From assembly GCA_945638575.1 (NCBI GenBank), contig CALZDP010000002.1, positions 102,688-166,687 on the forward strand: a DNA stretch of 64,000 nucleotides, written 5' to 3'. The translations under genes and the position numbers were made by a program. The stretch comes from an uncultured Clostridia bacterium (GTDB taxonomy: Bacteria > Bacillota > Clostridia > Christensenellales > Borkfalkiaceae). Below the pieces are notes generated by a model that worked only from the letters and a program-made list of their open reading frames with translations, was not told the DNA's origin and ran no database searches. Below, in pieces: positions 10,384-20,086 of the stretch. Each line of letters opens with the position of its first letter. The first letter of the stretch is position 1.

Positions 10384-11229
10384 TTATTCCTCAATAAACA
10401 AAACGCCGATGGTGTTTCTTCCGCAGTGGCAGGAGACGGTGGTTCCTGCGTTGGTTTCGATAATTTCATCAAAATCGAAAAGTTCTTCAACCTTCTTTTT
10501 TACGGCGTTAAAAATCTCTTCGCTTGCCATACAGTGCGTGATAAATACTCTGGTTTTATCGTAAGAAGAATATTCCTGCGCTAAATCTTGCACGTACTGT
10601 TCGCAAGTACGGATCATACTGCCGCCGTATTTCTTTTTTACCTTTAATTTGCCGTCGGTCATAGAAATATACGGGTGTATTTTCAAAATTTTAGTAACCA
10701 ACAGCGTGGAAAGCGAGCATCTGCCCCCTTTGTGCAAAAAGTCGAGCCTGTCCAAAACGAAAGAAGTTCTTGCTTTATTTTTGATCGCTTCTATCTTTTC
10801 GTAACATTCTTTAAGCCCCATACCCTGTTTTTTATAGTCGGAAGCCTTCATAACCAAAAGGCCTTGACCGGTAGATAATTGACGGGTATCGACCACGTAT
10901 ACGTTATCGAATTCCTTTGCCGCCTGACAGGCGTTAGAATAGCAAGCGGAATCTTCCGAAGAAATATCGAAATGAAGCACGCCGTAGCCTTGAGAAGTCA
11001 GTTCTTTGAAAACTTCGGTATACTCGTAAACGGATATAGCGGAAGTTTTAGGCGTCTCACCTGTTTTGTCAACGAAATCCAAAACTTCGGGCGAAGTAAT
11101 GTCAACGTTATCCTTATAACTGTTTGCGCCCAAAGTTATGGTAAGCGGAATTATGCGAATATCGTTATCTTTAATTAGTTTTTCAGATAAATCGCAAGTG
11201 CTGTCCGATGTTATGATAAATTTTTCCAT
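10384..11229 (-). CDS. DegV family fatty-acid-binding protein
   Basis: Its 281 residues match the DegV/EDD fold, whose members (FakB) bind fatty acids for phosphorylation by FakA. The N-terminal TSDSTCDLS and the central RLDFLHKGGRCS segment are typical. No FakA kinase gene is adjacent. AGGAGAGA precedes the ATG. The ligand cannot be read from sequence. Confidence 0.9.
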   Translation of the reverse strand: MEKFIITSDSTCDLSEKLIKDNDIRIIPLTITLGANSYKDNVDITSPEVLDFVDKTGETPKTSAISVYEYTEVFKELTSQGYGVLHFDISSEDSACYSNACQAAKEFDNVYVVDTRQLSTGQGLLVMKASDYKKQGMGLKECYEKIEAIKNKARTSFVLDRLDFLHKGGRCSLSTLLVTKILKIHPYISMTDGKLKVKKKYGGSMIRTCEQYVQDLAQEYSSYDKTRVFITHCMASEEIFNAVKKKVEELFDFDEIIETNAGTTVSCHCGRNTIGVLFIEE

Positions 11230-11263
11230 ATGTCTCTCCTGAATAAAATTTTAAATTTATATT

Positions 11264-11866
11264 TCAGCCGTTTAAGGCTTCTTTATACCACGTTACAAAT
11301 TTGCTGTCTTTTATGTTTATCGACCATTGCGGAACTATGCCAAGCACACAGTTAAGTTCCACCGCGCCGAAGGACCTGCTGTCGGAAGAAATATCCCTAT
11401 TATCCCCCATAATGTAAATACAGCCTTCGGGTACGGTAACCTTATCGTAAATTCTTGTCGAGCCCTGCCTGTAAAGATAGTATTCTTCTAATTTTTCGGA
11501 GACCGTCTGCCCGTTTTTATCGACGTAACTTCTGTACACATATCCGTCTTCCGTCCATATAGTATCGCCCTCTAAACCGATAACCCGTTTTATTAAGGCT
11601 TCATCTTTTACTTCGTTTTTCAAAACAACTACAACGTCTCCGCGGTCAACCGTCGAAGTCTTATCCGCAAGAAGCAAATCGCCGTCAAACAAAGTATTGC
11701 ACATCGAACTTCCTTTTACACTTACAAGCATATAGACTTCCGTTCTTAGATAAAAACAGAAAATCAAAAAAGTACAGATAAACAGCAGAAAAATCAAACT
11801 CGTAAATTTTTCACGTTTAACCGCGGCTTCATATTCTATTAAGTTTTTATTTGAATAGTCAGCCAT
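11264..11866 (-). CDS. lepB: Signal peptidase I
   Basis: Membrane serine protease that removes signal peptides from secreted proteins. It has 200 residues: one N-terminal membrane segment (about 22-40), the catalytic S54 in GSSM, the catalytic K93 in LIKRV, and the box MGDNRDISSDSR near the C-terminus. It follows the hydrolase-like gene at 11876 by 9 bases. The many secreted and lipoproteins encoded later in the window are the kind of cargo exported through this pathway, although lipoproteins use signal peptidase II. Confidence 0.95.
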   Translation of the reverse strand: MADYSNKNLIEYEAAVKREKFTSLIFLLFICTFLIFCFYLRTEVYMLVSVKGSSMCNTLFDGDLLLADKTSTVDRGDVVVVLKNEVKDEALIKRVIGLEGDTIWTEDGYVYRSYVDKNGQTVSEKLEEYYLYRQGSTRIYDKVTVPEGCIYIMGDNRDISSDSRSFGAVELNCVLGIVPQWSINIKDSKFVTWYKEALNG

Positions 11867-11875
11867 ATTTCGCCA

Positions 11876-13576
11876 TCAAATTATCAAAATATTATTAAAA
11901 ATACATTTGTTTTCCGCATCGAAACGGATACCCACCACTTTGGTAAAATCTTTAACGGACAGTCTGGAAGCGTTTTTAAAATCGCTTGCTTTTATGGAAA
12001 GATTTTGCCATATGGAACCGCCTTTTAACTCTACCAAAGCAGAATAATCTACGGTTTCTTCGACGGACTGTTCAACCAAAAGGGTTACGGTAAGTTTTGT
12101 AAATTCTTCGGCATATACGTCGGCAAGAAGTATGGAATTTGAATTTATCGCTACGTTTTGGTTGTTCATCTTATAGGTTACAAGCCCGTAAGGCGAAGAT
12201 ATGCCGCATATTCCGTTAGCACCCGGAAGATACCCGATTTCGTCTTCCTTTTCAAAGAAAAGTCCGCCGACGGATTTATCCTTTACGCTGAAAACGGTAA
12301 AAGTCGATAGTTTATCTTTTGTGGAATACAAAAGTTTTTGCGGAAGCACGCAAGTGTTACTCGCCTTTTTGCAAACCGCCTTAGAACTAACTGTTACGCC
12401 GCTGCGATATTCTATAACCGCGTACATGGTAACAAATTCGCAGTTTCCCGTTAAAGTATAGGTAAAATTACGCTTGTCCTCTCGCAAACCTTTAACGATT
12501 TTAGCGGTTTTCCAATCACGGTTTGCAGGGTTAACGCCGCCCTCGGCAACGTAAACGTTTATGGTTTTGGGTTTTTTAAGTTCGGAATAGTCAAGTTCTA
12601 ATTCGCAAGTTACGGTATTGTCTTCCACCATGCAGGTAAGCACAGGTTCTTCGGGAAAGACCAATTTAAAATCCAAAAGATATTTTGCAAAGAAAAGATC
12701 TACGTTTCTTCTGCAATTTTTGTTTAACGCATCCCTAAAATAGGGAGCATAATTCGTGTAGTTTATGACGTTTTCGGAAATCCTCATCATAGTGTCTACC
12801 GAACGGTCGAAATCGAAATCTGGACTATTAGTCGCAGTCATGAAAAATACGGGGCATTTAATGTACTGCGCGTAAGCATGGGCGTCAACCCCTGCCAAAA
12901 AGCGCACACATTCGTCGTCGGCAATTAATTCTTCTCCGCCGTTTTTAAAAATGCCCTTGTATCCGCGCCAACCCGCGCCGAAAAGCGGAACAAAACAGTC
13001 CACGCGCAAATCGGTACCGCAAAGCATCCAGCCTACGTTAGCGCCGTTCTTAATACCTAAAACGCCTATTTTTTCAACTTCCAAACGGCTTTTTAAAAAA
13101 CTTACAGCATACTTAGCAACCGAACCCCATTCGTACCAACAGGTATGTAGCGCATTAACAGGCACCCTGTTTACCTTATCGTAAACGTTTTTGTAATTTG
13201 CATATGAAACACAGTCGGGATATTTAGTAAAGTTTTCGGTGTTTTCCCATTCTCCGCGATAGTCGACCATAAGAACAGAATACCCTTGGCTTGCGTATAG
13301 TTTTATAATTTCGTAATTTATGGTTTCGCACATATCGGGCAATATCAATATTGCGCCTTTATTGGATTTTTTACCTACCGATTTACTTTTTGCATATACG
13401 CCGAAAATACGTACCCTTCCCCCTTCGGTCTCCCTTCCGGAAAAGTACATCTCTCTAAACACGATATCCTCAAAAATTTCCTCGCCGGTATTACTCTCTT
13501 TTAACGGTAACGACGCGTCGAATTTCTCCCAAAGCATAACCGGTGATATAATTAACGGTAATTTGTCGTTTTCCAT
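11876..13576 (-). CDS. Alpha/beta-hydrolase-fold protein lacking the catalytic serine, possible pseudoenzyme
   Basis: Its 566 residues open with a segment resembling acetyl-xylan-esterase or dienelactone-hydrolase-type proteins (LWEKFDASLPL, then YFSGRETEGGRVRI), followed by an alpha/beta fold to about residue 310 and a beta-rich C-terminal half. At the nucleophile elbow, where GxSxG is expected, the sequence is GIKNG, so lysine replaces serine. The region where a catalytic histidine is expected reads NYAPYFRD. There is no signal peptide, so it is likely cytoplasmic. GGAG stands upstream of the ATG. It sits between sbcC and lepB. Function unknown. Confidence 0.7.
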   Translation of the reverse strand: MENDKLPLIISPVMLWEKFDASLPLKESNTGEEIFEDIVFREMYFSGRETEGGRVRIFGVYAKSKSVGKKSNKGAILILPDMCETINYEIIKLYASQGYSVLMVDYRGEWENTENFTKYPDCVSYANYKNVYDKVNRVPVNALHTCWYEWGSVAKYAVSFLKSRLEVEKIGVLGIKNGANVGWMLCGTDLRVDCFVPLFGAGWRGYKGIFKNGGEELIADDECVRFLAGVDAHAYAQYIKCPVFFMTATNSPDFDFDRSVDTMMRISENVINYTNYAPYFRDALNKNCRRNVDLFFAKYLLDFKLVFPEEPVLTCMVEDNTVTCELELDYSELKKPKTINVYVAEGGVNPANRDWKTAKIVKGLREDKRNFTYTLTGNCEFVTMYAVIEYRSGVTVSSKAVCKKASNTCVLPQKLLYSTKDKLSTFTVFSVKDKSVGGLFFEKEDEIGYLPGANGICGISSPYGLVTYKMNNQNVAINSNSILLADVYAEEFTKLTVTLLVEQSVEETVDYSALVELKGGSIWQNLSIKASDFKNASRLSVKDFTKVVGIRFDAENKCIFNNILII

Positions 13577-13589
13577 ACATACTCCATAT

Positions 13590-16220
13590 TTACGCTGTAA
13601 TGTTTACATTTGAACCGCATCCGTCCTTTGCCCCCGTAACGCTTATCCTTACGGGCAATCTTTCTTTCAAAGCCTCGACGTGGGAAATAATTCCTATCGA
13701 AAAACTCGAATTTTTAAGTTTATAAAGGCAATCGACGACCACTTCGATAAGTTCCTTGTCTAAAGAACCGAAACCTTCGTCTAAAAAGAAAAATTCCATG
13801 GGCCTAGAAGATTTTGCGCAGATATACTTTGAAAGGGAAAGCGCAAGCGACAAAGAAACCAAAAAAAGTTCTCCGCCGGAAACCGCGTCTACCCTTCGTC
13901 TGCCTCCGTCGTTATACAAAAAATCTTCGACGAAAAAGTTGCCTTGGTAGATAAGCCCGAACCTACCGCCGGTTAGTTCCAAAAGTATAGACTTGGCGTC
14001 AAGCGCTATCTCGACAAGATATTCTTCCGCAATATAAGCCAAAAACTTTTTGTTTTTTACGGCATCGTTCAATTCGGAAACGACTTTTCTTTTTTTGGAA
14101 AGGTCGGAAAGTTCTTTTTCTATTGTACACCTTTTTTCAAATTTTTGCGAGAGATTTTCATATTCTTTTAATAAATTATTATAATTTATATTTAAAGAAT
14201 CGACTTTTTCACGCAAATCATCAAGATTTTTCTTGCGCAAAACATAATCTTCTTCCGAAAAATCGTCCTTTCCGATTTTTTCGGATAGGTCTTTTATCTT
14301 AGCGGTAAGCGATAGATGCTTAACGTCGAAACTTTCGACTTCCTCTTTTAATTTTGCAATTTGGAAATAGTAAGAATAAATCTCTTTGGCTTGATCTAAG
14401 TCGGAAAAATTCTTTGCACATTCTTTTAACTTTTCCGAAAGTTTCAGATAACTTTCGGTTTTGTTTTTAACGTCGGCAGTTAAAGAAGCAATTCGCAAAT
14501 TGGTTTCGTTCAATTTATCCAAACAACGTTTTTCCGACTCTTTTAAATTGTTAAGATAAGTTTCAATGTCGCTTTTTTCCTTTTTTAATTTGGAAATTTT
14601 AACTTCTAAAACTTCGCCGTTTGTTATGGCTCTAATCTTTTCGTTTATTTTGTCAACATCTTGACGGATAAAGTTACCTCTTTCGACTATGGACTTCAAA
14701 TCGGAATTGGACTTTTCGATTTTAACTTTGAGTTCCGATATTTCAAAATTAACGGACGATGACCGCTTATTAAATTCGTCAAGAGCAGAATACAACTCGT
14801 TAAGTCGTTTAACGCTGTCTAACGCATTACGGTCGTCGCTTTTCAATTTTGACAAAAAAGTTATTCTCGCGTCGATTTTAGCGGTGTCAGTTAAGTCCTT
14901 TTTTAAATCGGTCAAAAACTGCAATTCTTCACATAAAAAGGAATTTTGCGCCGCGCTTATCAATCTGTCTATTTCACAACTGATTCTTTTGTCGATATTT
15001 TTGAACTTTTCAGTATTACTAAGTTCTTCTGACTTTAAAGTTTCTATTGCTAATTTTTGATTTAAGTCTTTGAATTTTTCGTTTTCAATTTTGTATTTTA
15101 TTCTTAAATCTTCAAGTTCTTTATCTCGTCTGTCGTTCGTTTTATCTTTTGACAACAGGTCTAAGTTTGCAAGTTCGCCCGTTATAGCAGTTATTCTGTC
15201 AGATTTGTCGGTTGACGATTGCAAACTTATCTGTGTAGCCGAAAGTTCCTTTTTTATGTCGCCTAAAAGTTTGTTTAAAGATTCTAACTCGGCATTCGCT
15301 TTTGATATTTCAATCGTCAAATCGGATAATTCTTCGGCGGTTTCGACATAGGTCTTAGAAGGCTCTGCTTTCTTTATAATAACTTTGTAATCTTCGATTT
15401 TACTGCGTGTGTTTTCGAGTTCCGTTAACTGTTGTTTGCAGTTTGCAAGTTCATTATGTCTTTCGTAATTAACTTTAAAATTATTGAATTCTTCTTCGAT
15501 TTTTGATAGTTTTACGTTTTCAGACAAATATAAAAGTCTACTTTCCTTTACCTTTAAATCAAGTTCGTCAAGCACAGATACGGAAACATCTTTATAGTAT
15601 TCAAGGCTTCCGTTTATATACTGCAATTTATCGTCGTAACCCTTCAATTTCTCGTTAACTTTAGACTGCAAAGCGTCGCCGTATTTATTAAGATTAAATA
15701 GTCCGCTAACCATTTTGAGCCTTTCCGCCCTTGCCAAGGTAACGAATGCCGAAAACTCCCCTTGCGGTAGCACGATGCACTTTTCAAAGTCGTCGATTTT
15801 TAGTCCGATAATTTCTTCAAGTTTATCGTTTACGCGGGATGTGTTATCTTCGACGGGTATTTTCGTATCGCCGCTTAGTTCGTATAATTTTGCAATTGGC
15901 TGGGGTTCGGTTTTACGTTCCCCCTTTAACTGCATTTCACGATAGACCTCGTAAATTTTTCTTGTTCCGTCGATGACGATACTAAAACTAAACCTTACGT
16001 AACACTTGCCGACTTTTACGTTTATAAAGTCTTCCCTGCCGTTGGTTTTGGGAAGTTTGCCGTAAAGCGCCAAAAAAATACAGTCTAAAATCGTTGATTT
16101 ACCGCTTCCTGTATTACCGAAAATACCGAAAAGCCCGTTTTGCAAAAGTTTATCAAACTGTACGACTGTTTTATCTACGTAACTTTTTACGCCGAAAAAC
16201 TCTAATCTTTCAGGCTTCAT
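13590..16220 (-). CDS. sbcC: SbcC/Rad50-type nuclease ATPase subunit
   Basis: SbcC with SbcD forms an ATP-dependent nuclease acting on hairpins and blocked DNA ends. The 876 residues hold Walker A GNTGSGKS (35-42), long coiled coils (about 170-700), the signature VSGGELFLVSLSLALS and Walker B FFFLDEGFGSLD near 785-825. SbcC proteins often exceed 1000 residues, so the coil is short, and I find no CxxC zinc-hook motif at its middle. The start overlaps the sbcD stop by 4 bases. Confidence 0.93.
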   Translation of the reverse strand: MKPERLEFFGVKSYVDKTVVQFDKLLQNGLFGIFGNTGSGKSTILDCIFLALYGKLPKTNGREDFINVKVGKCYVRFSFSIVIDGTRKIYEVYREMQLKGERKTEPQPIAKLYELSGDTKIPVEDNTSRVNDKLEEIIGLKIDDFEKCIVLPQGEFSAFVTLARAERLKMVSGLFNLNKYGDALQSKVNEKLKGYDDKLQYINGSLEYYKDVSVSVLDELDLKVKESRLLYLSENVKLSKIEEEFNNFKVNYERHNELANCKQQLTELENTRSKIEDYKVIIKKAEPSKTYVETAEELSDLTIEISKANAELESLNKLLGDIKKELSATQISLQSSTDKSDRITAITGELANLDLLSKDKTNDRRDKELEDLRIKYKIENEKFKDLNQKLAIETLKSEELSNTEKFKNIDKRISCEIDRLISAAQNSFLCEELQFLTDLKKDLTDTAKIDARITFLSKLKSDDRNALDSVKRLNELYSALDEFNKRSSSVNFEISELKVKIEKSNSDLKSIVERGNFIRQDVDKINEKIRAITNGEVLEVKISKLKKEKSDIETYLNNLKESEKRCLDKLNETNLRIASLTADVKNKTESYLKLSEKLKECAKNFSDLDQAKEIYSYYFQIAKLKEEVESFDVKHLSLTAKIKDLSEKIGKDDFSEEDYVLRKKNLDDLREKVDSLNINYNNLLKEYENLSQKFEKRCTIEKELSDLSKKRKVVSELNDAVKNKKFLAYIAEEYLVEIALDAKSILLELTGGRFGLIYQGNFFVEDFLYNDGGRRRVDAVSGGELFLVSLSLALSLSKYICAKSSRPMEFFFLDEGFGSLDKELIEVVVDCLYKLKNSSFSIGIISHVEALKERLPVRISVTGAKDGCGSNVNITA

Positions 16221-17380
16221 ACATCCACCTCTATATCGCTTAGAATTCGAAGGTAAAGTTCCATTACATCTTTGGGCGGTTCTTTGCCGTATTGCGATAA
16301 ATAATATTGCTTAAATAAATCTCTATCGTTTAAAGATTTTCTGCCGATAACGGAACTTTCCACCCCCTTAAAAGTGGGATGAAAAAAGGCGTCCGGATAC
16401 TTTTGAACAAACTCTTTTATCCTATCCCCCGACGGAGCGTCAAGCGTAATCAATACTTCTTTATATCCGTCAAGCCCCTGCAATTTTTCTTCGACTTCTT
16501 CAAAACTTTCCGCCTTTATTCTGTGTAAGTTTTTATAGCCCGTTAATTTAACGACTTGAAGATTTTTCACGTTTTTATTGCAAACGTCAAAAAGGGTAAC
16601 CGACTTTTCTATTCCTGCCTCGTCAAAAGCAAATGGCATAATAGAACCGCTGTAGATTATGTTTTTTGAAGTCTTTACGACCTGCCGTTTGTGCAAATGT
16701 CCAAGCGCGGTATATATGCAGTTATCGGGGATAATCTCCGGCGGTAAAATTCTGGCGCCTCCGAGATCTATCGGTCTTTCGGCTTCGGTGGGAACACCGC
16801 CCAACATAAATAAATGCGAAATAAGCACTACCGGAAGATCCCCTGCCTTACTTAACGAATTACCAATATAACGAGATACTTTATCCGTGTAAGTTTCATC
16901 TTCATTAACATTCTCTTTCATTCTTAGTTCCGTCGGATAAGGAACTGCGCCGAAATAAACGGTTTCGTCCTCTTTTTCAAAGATAAAATAATCGTCGCCC
17001 AAGTCAACAAGGCGCGCGGAAAAATTTTCTTTGCCGTTGGGTACGGAATTATTTAAACCGCTTCCGGCAAAATAGACGCCGCCGTTGGAACAAATGGATT
17101 TTGACGCGGAAAGACGCACCGGATCGTCATGGTTTCCGCTTATGATGATTATTTGAGCGCCGCAAGAGGTTATATCGGAAATAACGTCGTAAAAAAGTTT
17201 TTCGCTTTCCGCAGACGGCATATAAGTATCGTAAATATCGCCGGCTATTATTACAACGTCGACTTTGTATTCTTTTACTATGCGAGTGAGATCCGATAAA
17301 ACGGCGGTTTGCTCGCCTAATCGGTTTTTGTTTTCCAATTTTTTACCTAAATGCCAATCTGACGTGTGTAAAATACGCAT
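16217..17380 (-). CDS. sbcD: SbcD/Mre11-type exonuclease subunit
   Basis: Metal-dependent nuclease partner of SbcC. Its 387 residues carry the calcineurin-like phosphoesterase motifs in order: HTSDWHLGK (5-13), GDIYD (about 47-51), SGNHDD (about 80-85), and a GHLHKRQ motif. The C-terminal capping region follows. AAGGA precedes the ATG. It is the first gene of sbcD-sbcC, with a 4-base overlap. Confidence 0.95.
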   Translation of the reverse strand: MRILHTSDWHLGKKLENKNRLGEQTAVLSDLTRIVKEYKVDVVIIAGDIYDTYMPSAESEKLFYDVISDITSCGAQIIIISGNHDDPVRLSASKSICSNGGVYFAGSGLNNSVPNGKENFSARLVDLGDDYFIFEKEDETVYFGAVPYPTELRMKENVNEDETYTDKVSRYIGNSLSKAGDLPVVLISHLFMLGGVPTEAERPIDLGGARILPPEIIPDNCIYTALGHLHKRQVVKTSKNIIYSGSIMPFAFDEAGIEKSVTLFDVCNKNVKNLQVVKLTGYKNLHRIKAESFEEVEEKLQGLDGYKEVLITLDAPSGDRIKEFVQKYPDAFFHPTFKGVESSVIGRKSLNDRDLFKQYYLSQYGKEPPKDVMELYLRILSDIEVDV

Positions 17381-17480
17381 AAACTATTCCTTAAACAACT
17401 TAAAAACAAGATTTAACCCATATAATTTCAGTCATAAAAACCTTTCTTTTCAAAACTTTTGGGTTTTTACGGAAAATAAC

Positions 17481-17509
17481 TTGAAAAAATCTTGAAAATA
17501 AACTAAAAT
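17481..17509 (+). promoter_or_regulatory. Promoter for the helicase-loader operon
   Basis: TTGAAA (17481-17486), a 17-base spacer and TAAAAT (17504-17509) face the gene at 17571. The intergenic region is divergent, with sbcD leaving in the other direction. Confidence 0.6.
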
Positions 17510-17570
17510 GTTTAGTAAGACTATTATATCAATTAAAGATAAATTTTTCAAGTCATTTTAAATAATAACC

Positions 17571-19004
17571 ATGGCATTTTGTTCCTTTACCAAAGAAGAC
17601 GTAAAAAGTTATACCACAAACCTTGACAACGTCTTTATATCCGATTACCTGCCCGAGGCAGACGACCAAGCCGTAAAAGTTTATATTTACGGGCTTTATA
17701 TCTGTCAAAATTCCGCATACAATTTAGGGTTTTCGGAATTTTGCAAAAACCTTTTCATGGAAGAAGATACCGTTAAAGACTGCTTTAGATATTGGGAAGA
17801 CTTTGACTGCGTTTCCATAATATCCGATGACCCGTTTACGGTAAAATATCACGCGCTGACAAACAGCGGAAAGCCGAGAAAGTTTAAGGCGGGCAAATAC
17901 GATGAGTTTAACAAATCCTTGCAAAGCCTTATAACGGAAAGAATGATTTCCACAAACGAATATACCGAATACTTCGGACTTATGGAAGATTATCAAATTA
18001 AGCCGGAAGCGCTTTTAATGATATGCAAGTATTGCGTTGACATTAAAGGTCCGAACATCGGCGGAAAATATATAGTCGCCGTCGCAAAAGACTTTGCGCT
18101 TAGGGGTATTACGACCGTAGACGCCATCGAAATCGAACTGTCCGATTACTTCGATAAGAGTAACGAAATTCAAAAAATTCTTTCTTCTTTGGGGTTAAGA
18201 CGCAAAGCGGATATCGAAGATTTGAATTATTACAATAAATGGGTAAAAGATTTCGGCTTTGAAATGGATGCCGTTATTTTCGTTGCAAAGGCTACTAAGG
18301 CTAAAAGCGTATTAAAACTTGACGAAACCATTACCGAACTGTATTCGGGCAAAATCTTTTCCAAAAACGAAATACAGAGTTATTTATCTACTAAAGAAGA
18401 AAATATCGAACTTGCAAAGAAGATTACCCGTGAACTTTCCGTTTACGTTCAAGTAATAAAGCCTGTTTTGGATAACTATCTCAATCCATGGCTTGCGTTG
18501 GGTTATGACGGCGAAACTCTTTTGTTTTTAGCAAATTATTGCTTTAAAAAGCGCAAAAGAAATCTCGACGATATGGACGACACGGTTAAAACCCTTTATA
18601 AAAAAGGTCTTATTTCCATTGTGGACATCGCAAACTATATCAAACGGCGCAGTAAAGACGATGAGTTTATTAAAAACCTTCTCGATATCACGGGAACCAT
18701 GCGTTCCCCCAACGAATGGGACAGGAAAAATCTTTCTAATTGGCGCGAATGGGGCTTTTCGGACGAGATGATTACCGAAGCGGCAAAAATTTCCGGCGGA
18801 AGAGTCAATCCGATGATTTATATGAATACAGTCCTTAGCAACTGGAAGAACAAAGGAATTTTTACCGTTGACGATATCCCTGCTTTTGAAGGTAAAACGG
18901 CAACGCAAACAAATGATAAGGCTCGCTTTGAAAACGAAAGAACCTACACCAAAGAAGAATTGGAAAGCCTTATCTCAAACATCGACGACGTGGATTTTGA
19001 CTGA
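17571..19004 (+). CDS. DnaB/DnaD-like primosome protein with repeated DnaD-type domains
   Basis: In Firmicutes, DnaD/DnaB-like proteins help load the replicative helicase. The 477-residue protein has an N-terminal winged-helix-like region (about 1-110) and three copies of the DnaD-type C-terminal domain signature with a W-x-x-x-G-(F/Y) core: NKWVKDFGF (about 223), NPWLALGYD (about 304) and SNWREWGFS (about 387). The next gene is a DnaI-type loader 2 bases downstream, the same pairing as dnaB-dnaI in Bacillus. No good Shine-Dalgarno precedes the ATG. Confidence 0.85.
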   Translation: MAFCSFTKEDVKSYTTNLDNVFISDYLPEADDQAVKVYIYGLYICQNSAYNLGFSEFCKNLFMEEDTVKDCFRYWEDFDCVSIISDDPFTVKYHALTNSGKPRKFKAGKYDEFNKSLQSLITERMISTNEYTEYFGLMEDYQIKPEALLMICKYCVDIKGPNIGGKYIVAVAKDFALRGITTVDAIEIELSDYFDKSNEIQKILSSLGLRRKADIEDLNYYNKWVKDFGFEMDAVIFVAKATKAKSVLKLDETITELYSGKIFSKNEIQSYLSTKEENIELAKKITRELSVYVQVIKPVLDNYLNPWLALGYDGETLLFLANYCFKKRKRNLDDMDDTVKTLYKKGLISIVDIANYIKRRSKDDEFIKNLLDITGTMRSPNEWDRKNLSNWREWGFSDEMITEAAKISGGRVNPMIYMNTVLSNWKNKGIFTVDDIPAFEGKTATQTNDKARFENERTYTKEELESLISNIDDVDFD

Positions 19005-19006
19005 AA

Positions 19007-19918
19007 ATGATTAGTTGTAAAGATATTATCGGCGAAGTTGAATTTTCTTATCAATCGAAAAGAAGCGAGAAAGAATTTCAACTTGACACCCAAAAAGAAA
19101 AACTTTTACTTATACCCGAATATGCGGAAGTATGTAAAAAACTATCCGCGGCAATTTTTGATTGCAATAAAGCGGAATTCGACAAGGACGTAAAAAAGGC
19201 TGAGGCTTTACAGTTTGAGATTGACAAATTAAAGTCCTTAAAGAGTAAAATCGAGGCTGATAACGGCATAATCACCGCTTACGAGTGCGCTATTTGTAAA
19301 GACACAGGCGACCTGCCGAACGGAAAATGCAGTTGCTTTTACCAAAAAGTAGCCGACGCATGCTATAAGGAACTTGGAATAAACAGACAGCATTTGTCTA
19401 CTTTTGAAGATGATACCCTTTCAAACAAAAACGGCACCGCAAAATACTTTGAAAAGTTATTAAAATATGCCGTAAATTTTAAAAAAGATTCTCTAAACCT
19501 TATTTTTACCGGCAAAACTGGCACAGGAAAAACCTTTTTAGCGCAAGCGGTCGCGGATAAAATTTCCAAAAATAACAACGTCGTACTCTTTTTATCTGCG
19601 TCGGCGCTTAATAACGTTTACCTTGAAAATATGTATTCATCCCCTTTTGAAGCCAAAAAGATAAACGACATTTTGGAAACCTGCGACTTTTTGGTTATAG
19701 ACGATTTAGGAGCGGAAAGACTTATAAATAAAGTTACGGTGGAAAATCTTTACATATTGATTTCCGCAAGGATAGAGGCAAAAAAGCCTTACTTAATCAC
19801 TACAAACCTAACCTTAAACGAAATAAACGCCCGTTACGGGGACAGGCTGTTTTCAAGGTTAACTTCCAAAAACAGTTTAACCTTTAATTTTACCGGCAGC
19901 GATTTAAGAAAATTTTAA
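19007..19918 (+). CDS. dnaI: DnaI/DnaC-like helicase loader ATPase
   Basis: AAA+ ATPase that places the DnaB hexamer on origin DNA. The 303 residues have an N-terminal helical region, a cysteine cluster C94, C97, C108, C110 that probably binds zinc, Walker A GKTGTGKT (169-176), Walker B FLVIDDLGAE (about 229-238) and a C-terminal arginine-finger region (NARYGDRLFSR). It follows the DnaD-like gene and ends before a bidirectional terminator. Confidence 0.92.
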   Translation: MISCKDIIGEVEFSYQSKRSEKEFQLDTQKEKLLLIPEYAEVCKKLSAAIFDCNKAEFDKDVKKAEALQFEIDKLKSLKSKIEADNGIITAYECAICKDTGDLPNGKCSCFYQKVADACYKELGINRQHLSTFEDDTLSNKNGTAKYFEKLLKYAVNFKKDSLNLIFTGKTGTGKTFLAQAVADKISKNNNVVLFLSASALNNVYLENMYSSPFEAKKINDILETCDFLVIDDLGAERLINKVTVENLYILISARIEAKKPYLITTNLTLNEINARYGDRLFSRLTSKNSLTFNFTGSDLRKF

Positions 19919-19930
19919 CTTTAAATACAA

Positions 19931-19955
19931 AAAGCGAGGCAAAAAGCCTCGCTTT
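19931..19955. terminator. Bidirectional terminator between dnaI and the cdaA operon
   Basis: A 10-bp perfect stem AAAGCGAGGC / GCCTCGCTTT has a 5-base A loop. It lies between convergent transcription units and is flanked by T runs on both strands. Confidence 0.88.
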
Positions 19956-19965
19956 CACTTTTAAA

Positions 19966-20076
19966 TTAAGCGCCCTTTACAACTATGAATATGAAAAGGG
20001 ATAGTAAGATTGCGGCGAATGCCGGAAGTATGTACTTTAAAAATACTCTGCCGAATTTTGAAGGTTCTTTAGCCAT
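19966..20076 (-). CDS. 36-residue single-span membrane protein downstream of cdaA
   Basis: The ATG at 20076 follows a strong AAGGGGGA ribosome binding site; the stop is TAA at 19968-19966. The protein begins MAKEPSKFGR, has one hydrophobic segment (about 15-33, rich in I, L, F, V) and ends VKGA, with positive charges on both sides. It starts 10 bases after the cdaA stop and ends just before the terminator, so it is the last gene of the cdaA transcript. I recognise no family. The ribosome binding site and clean membrane segment make it likely real. Confidence 0.75.
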   Translation of the reverse strand: MAKEPSKFGRVFLKYILPAFAAILLSLFIFIVVKGA

Positions 20077-20086
20077 AATGTCCCCC

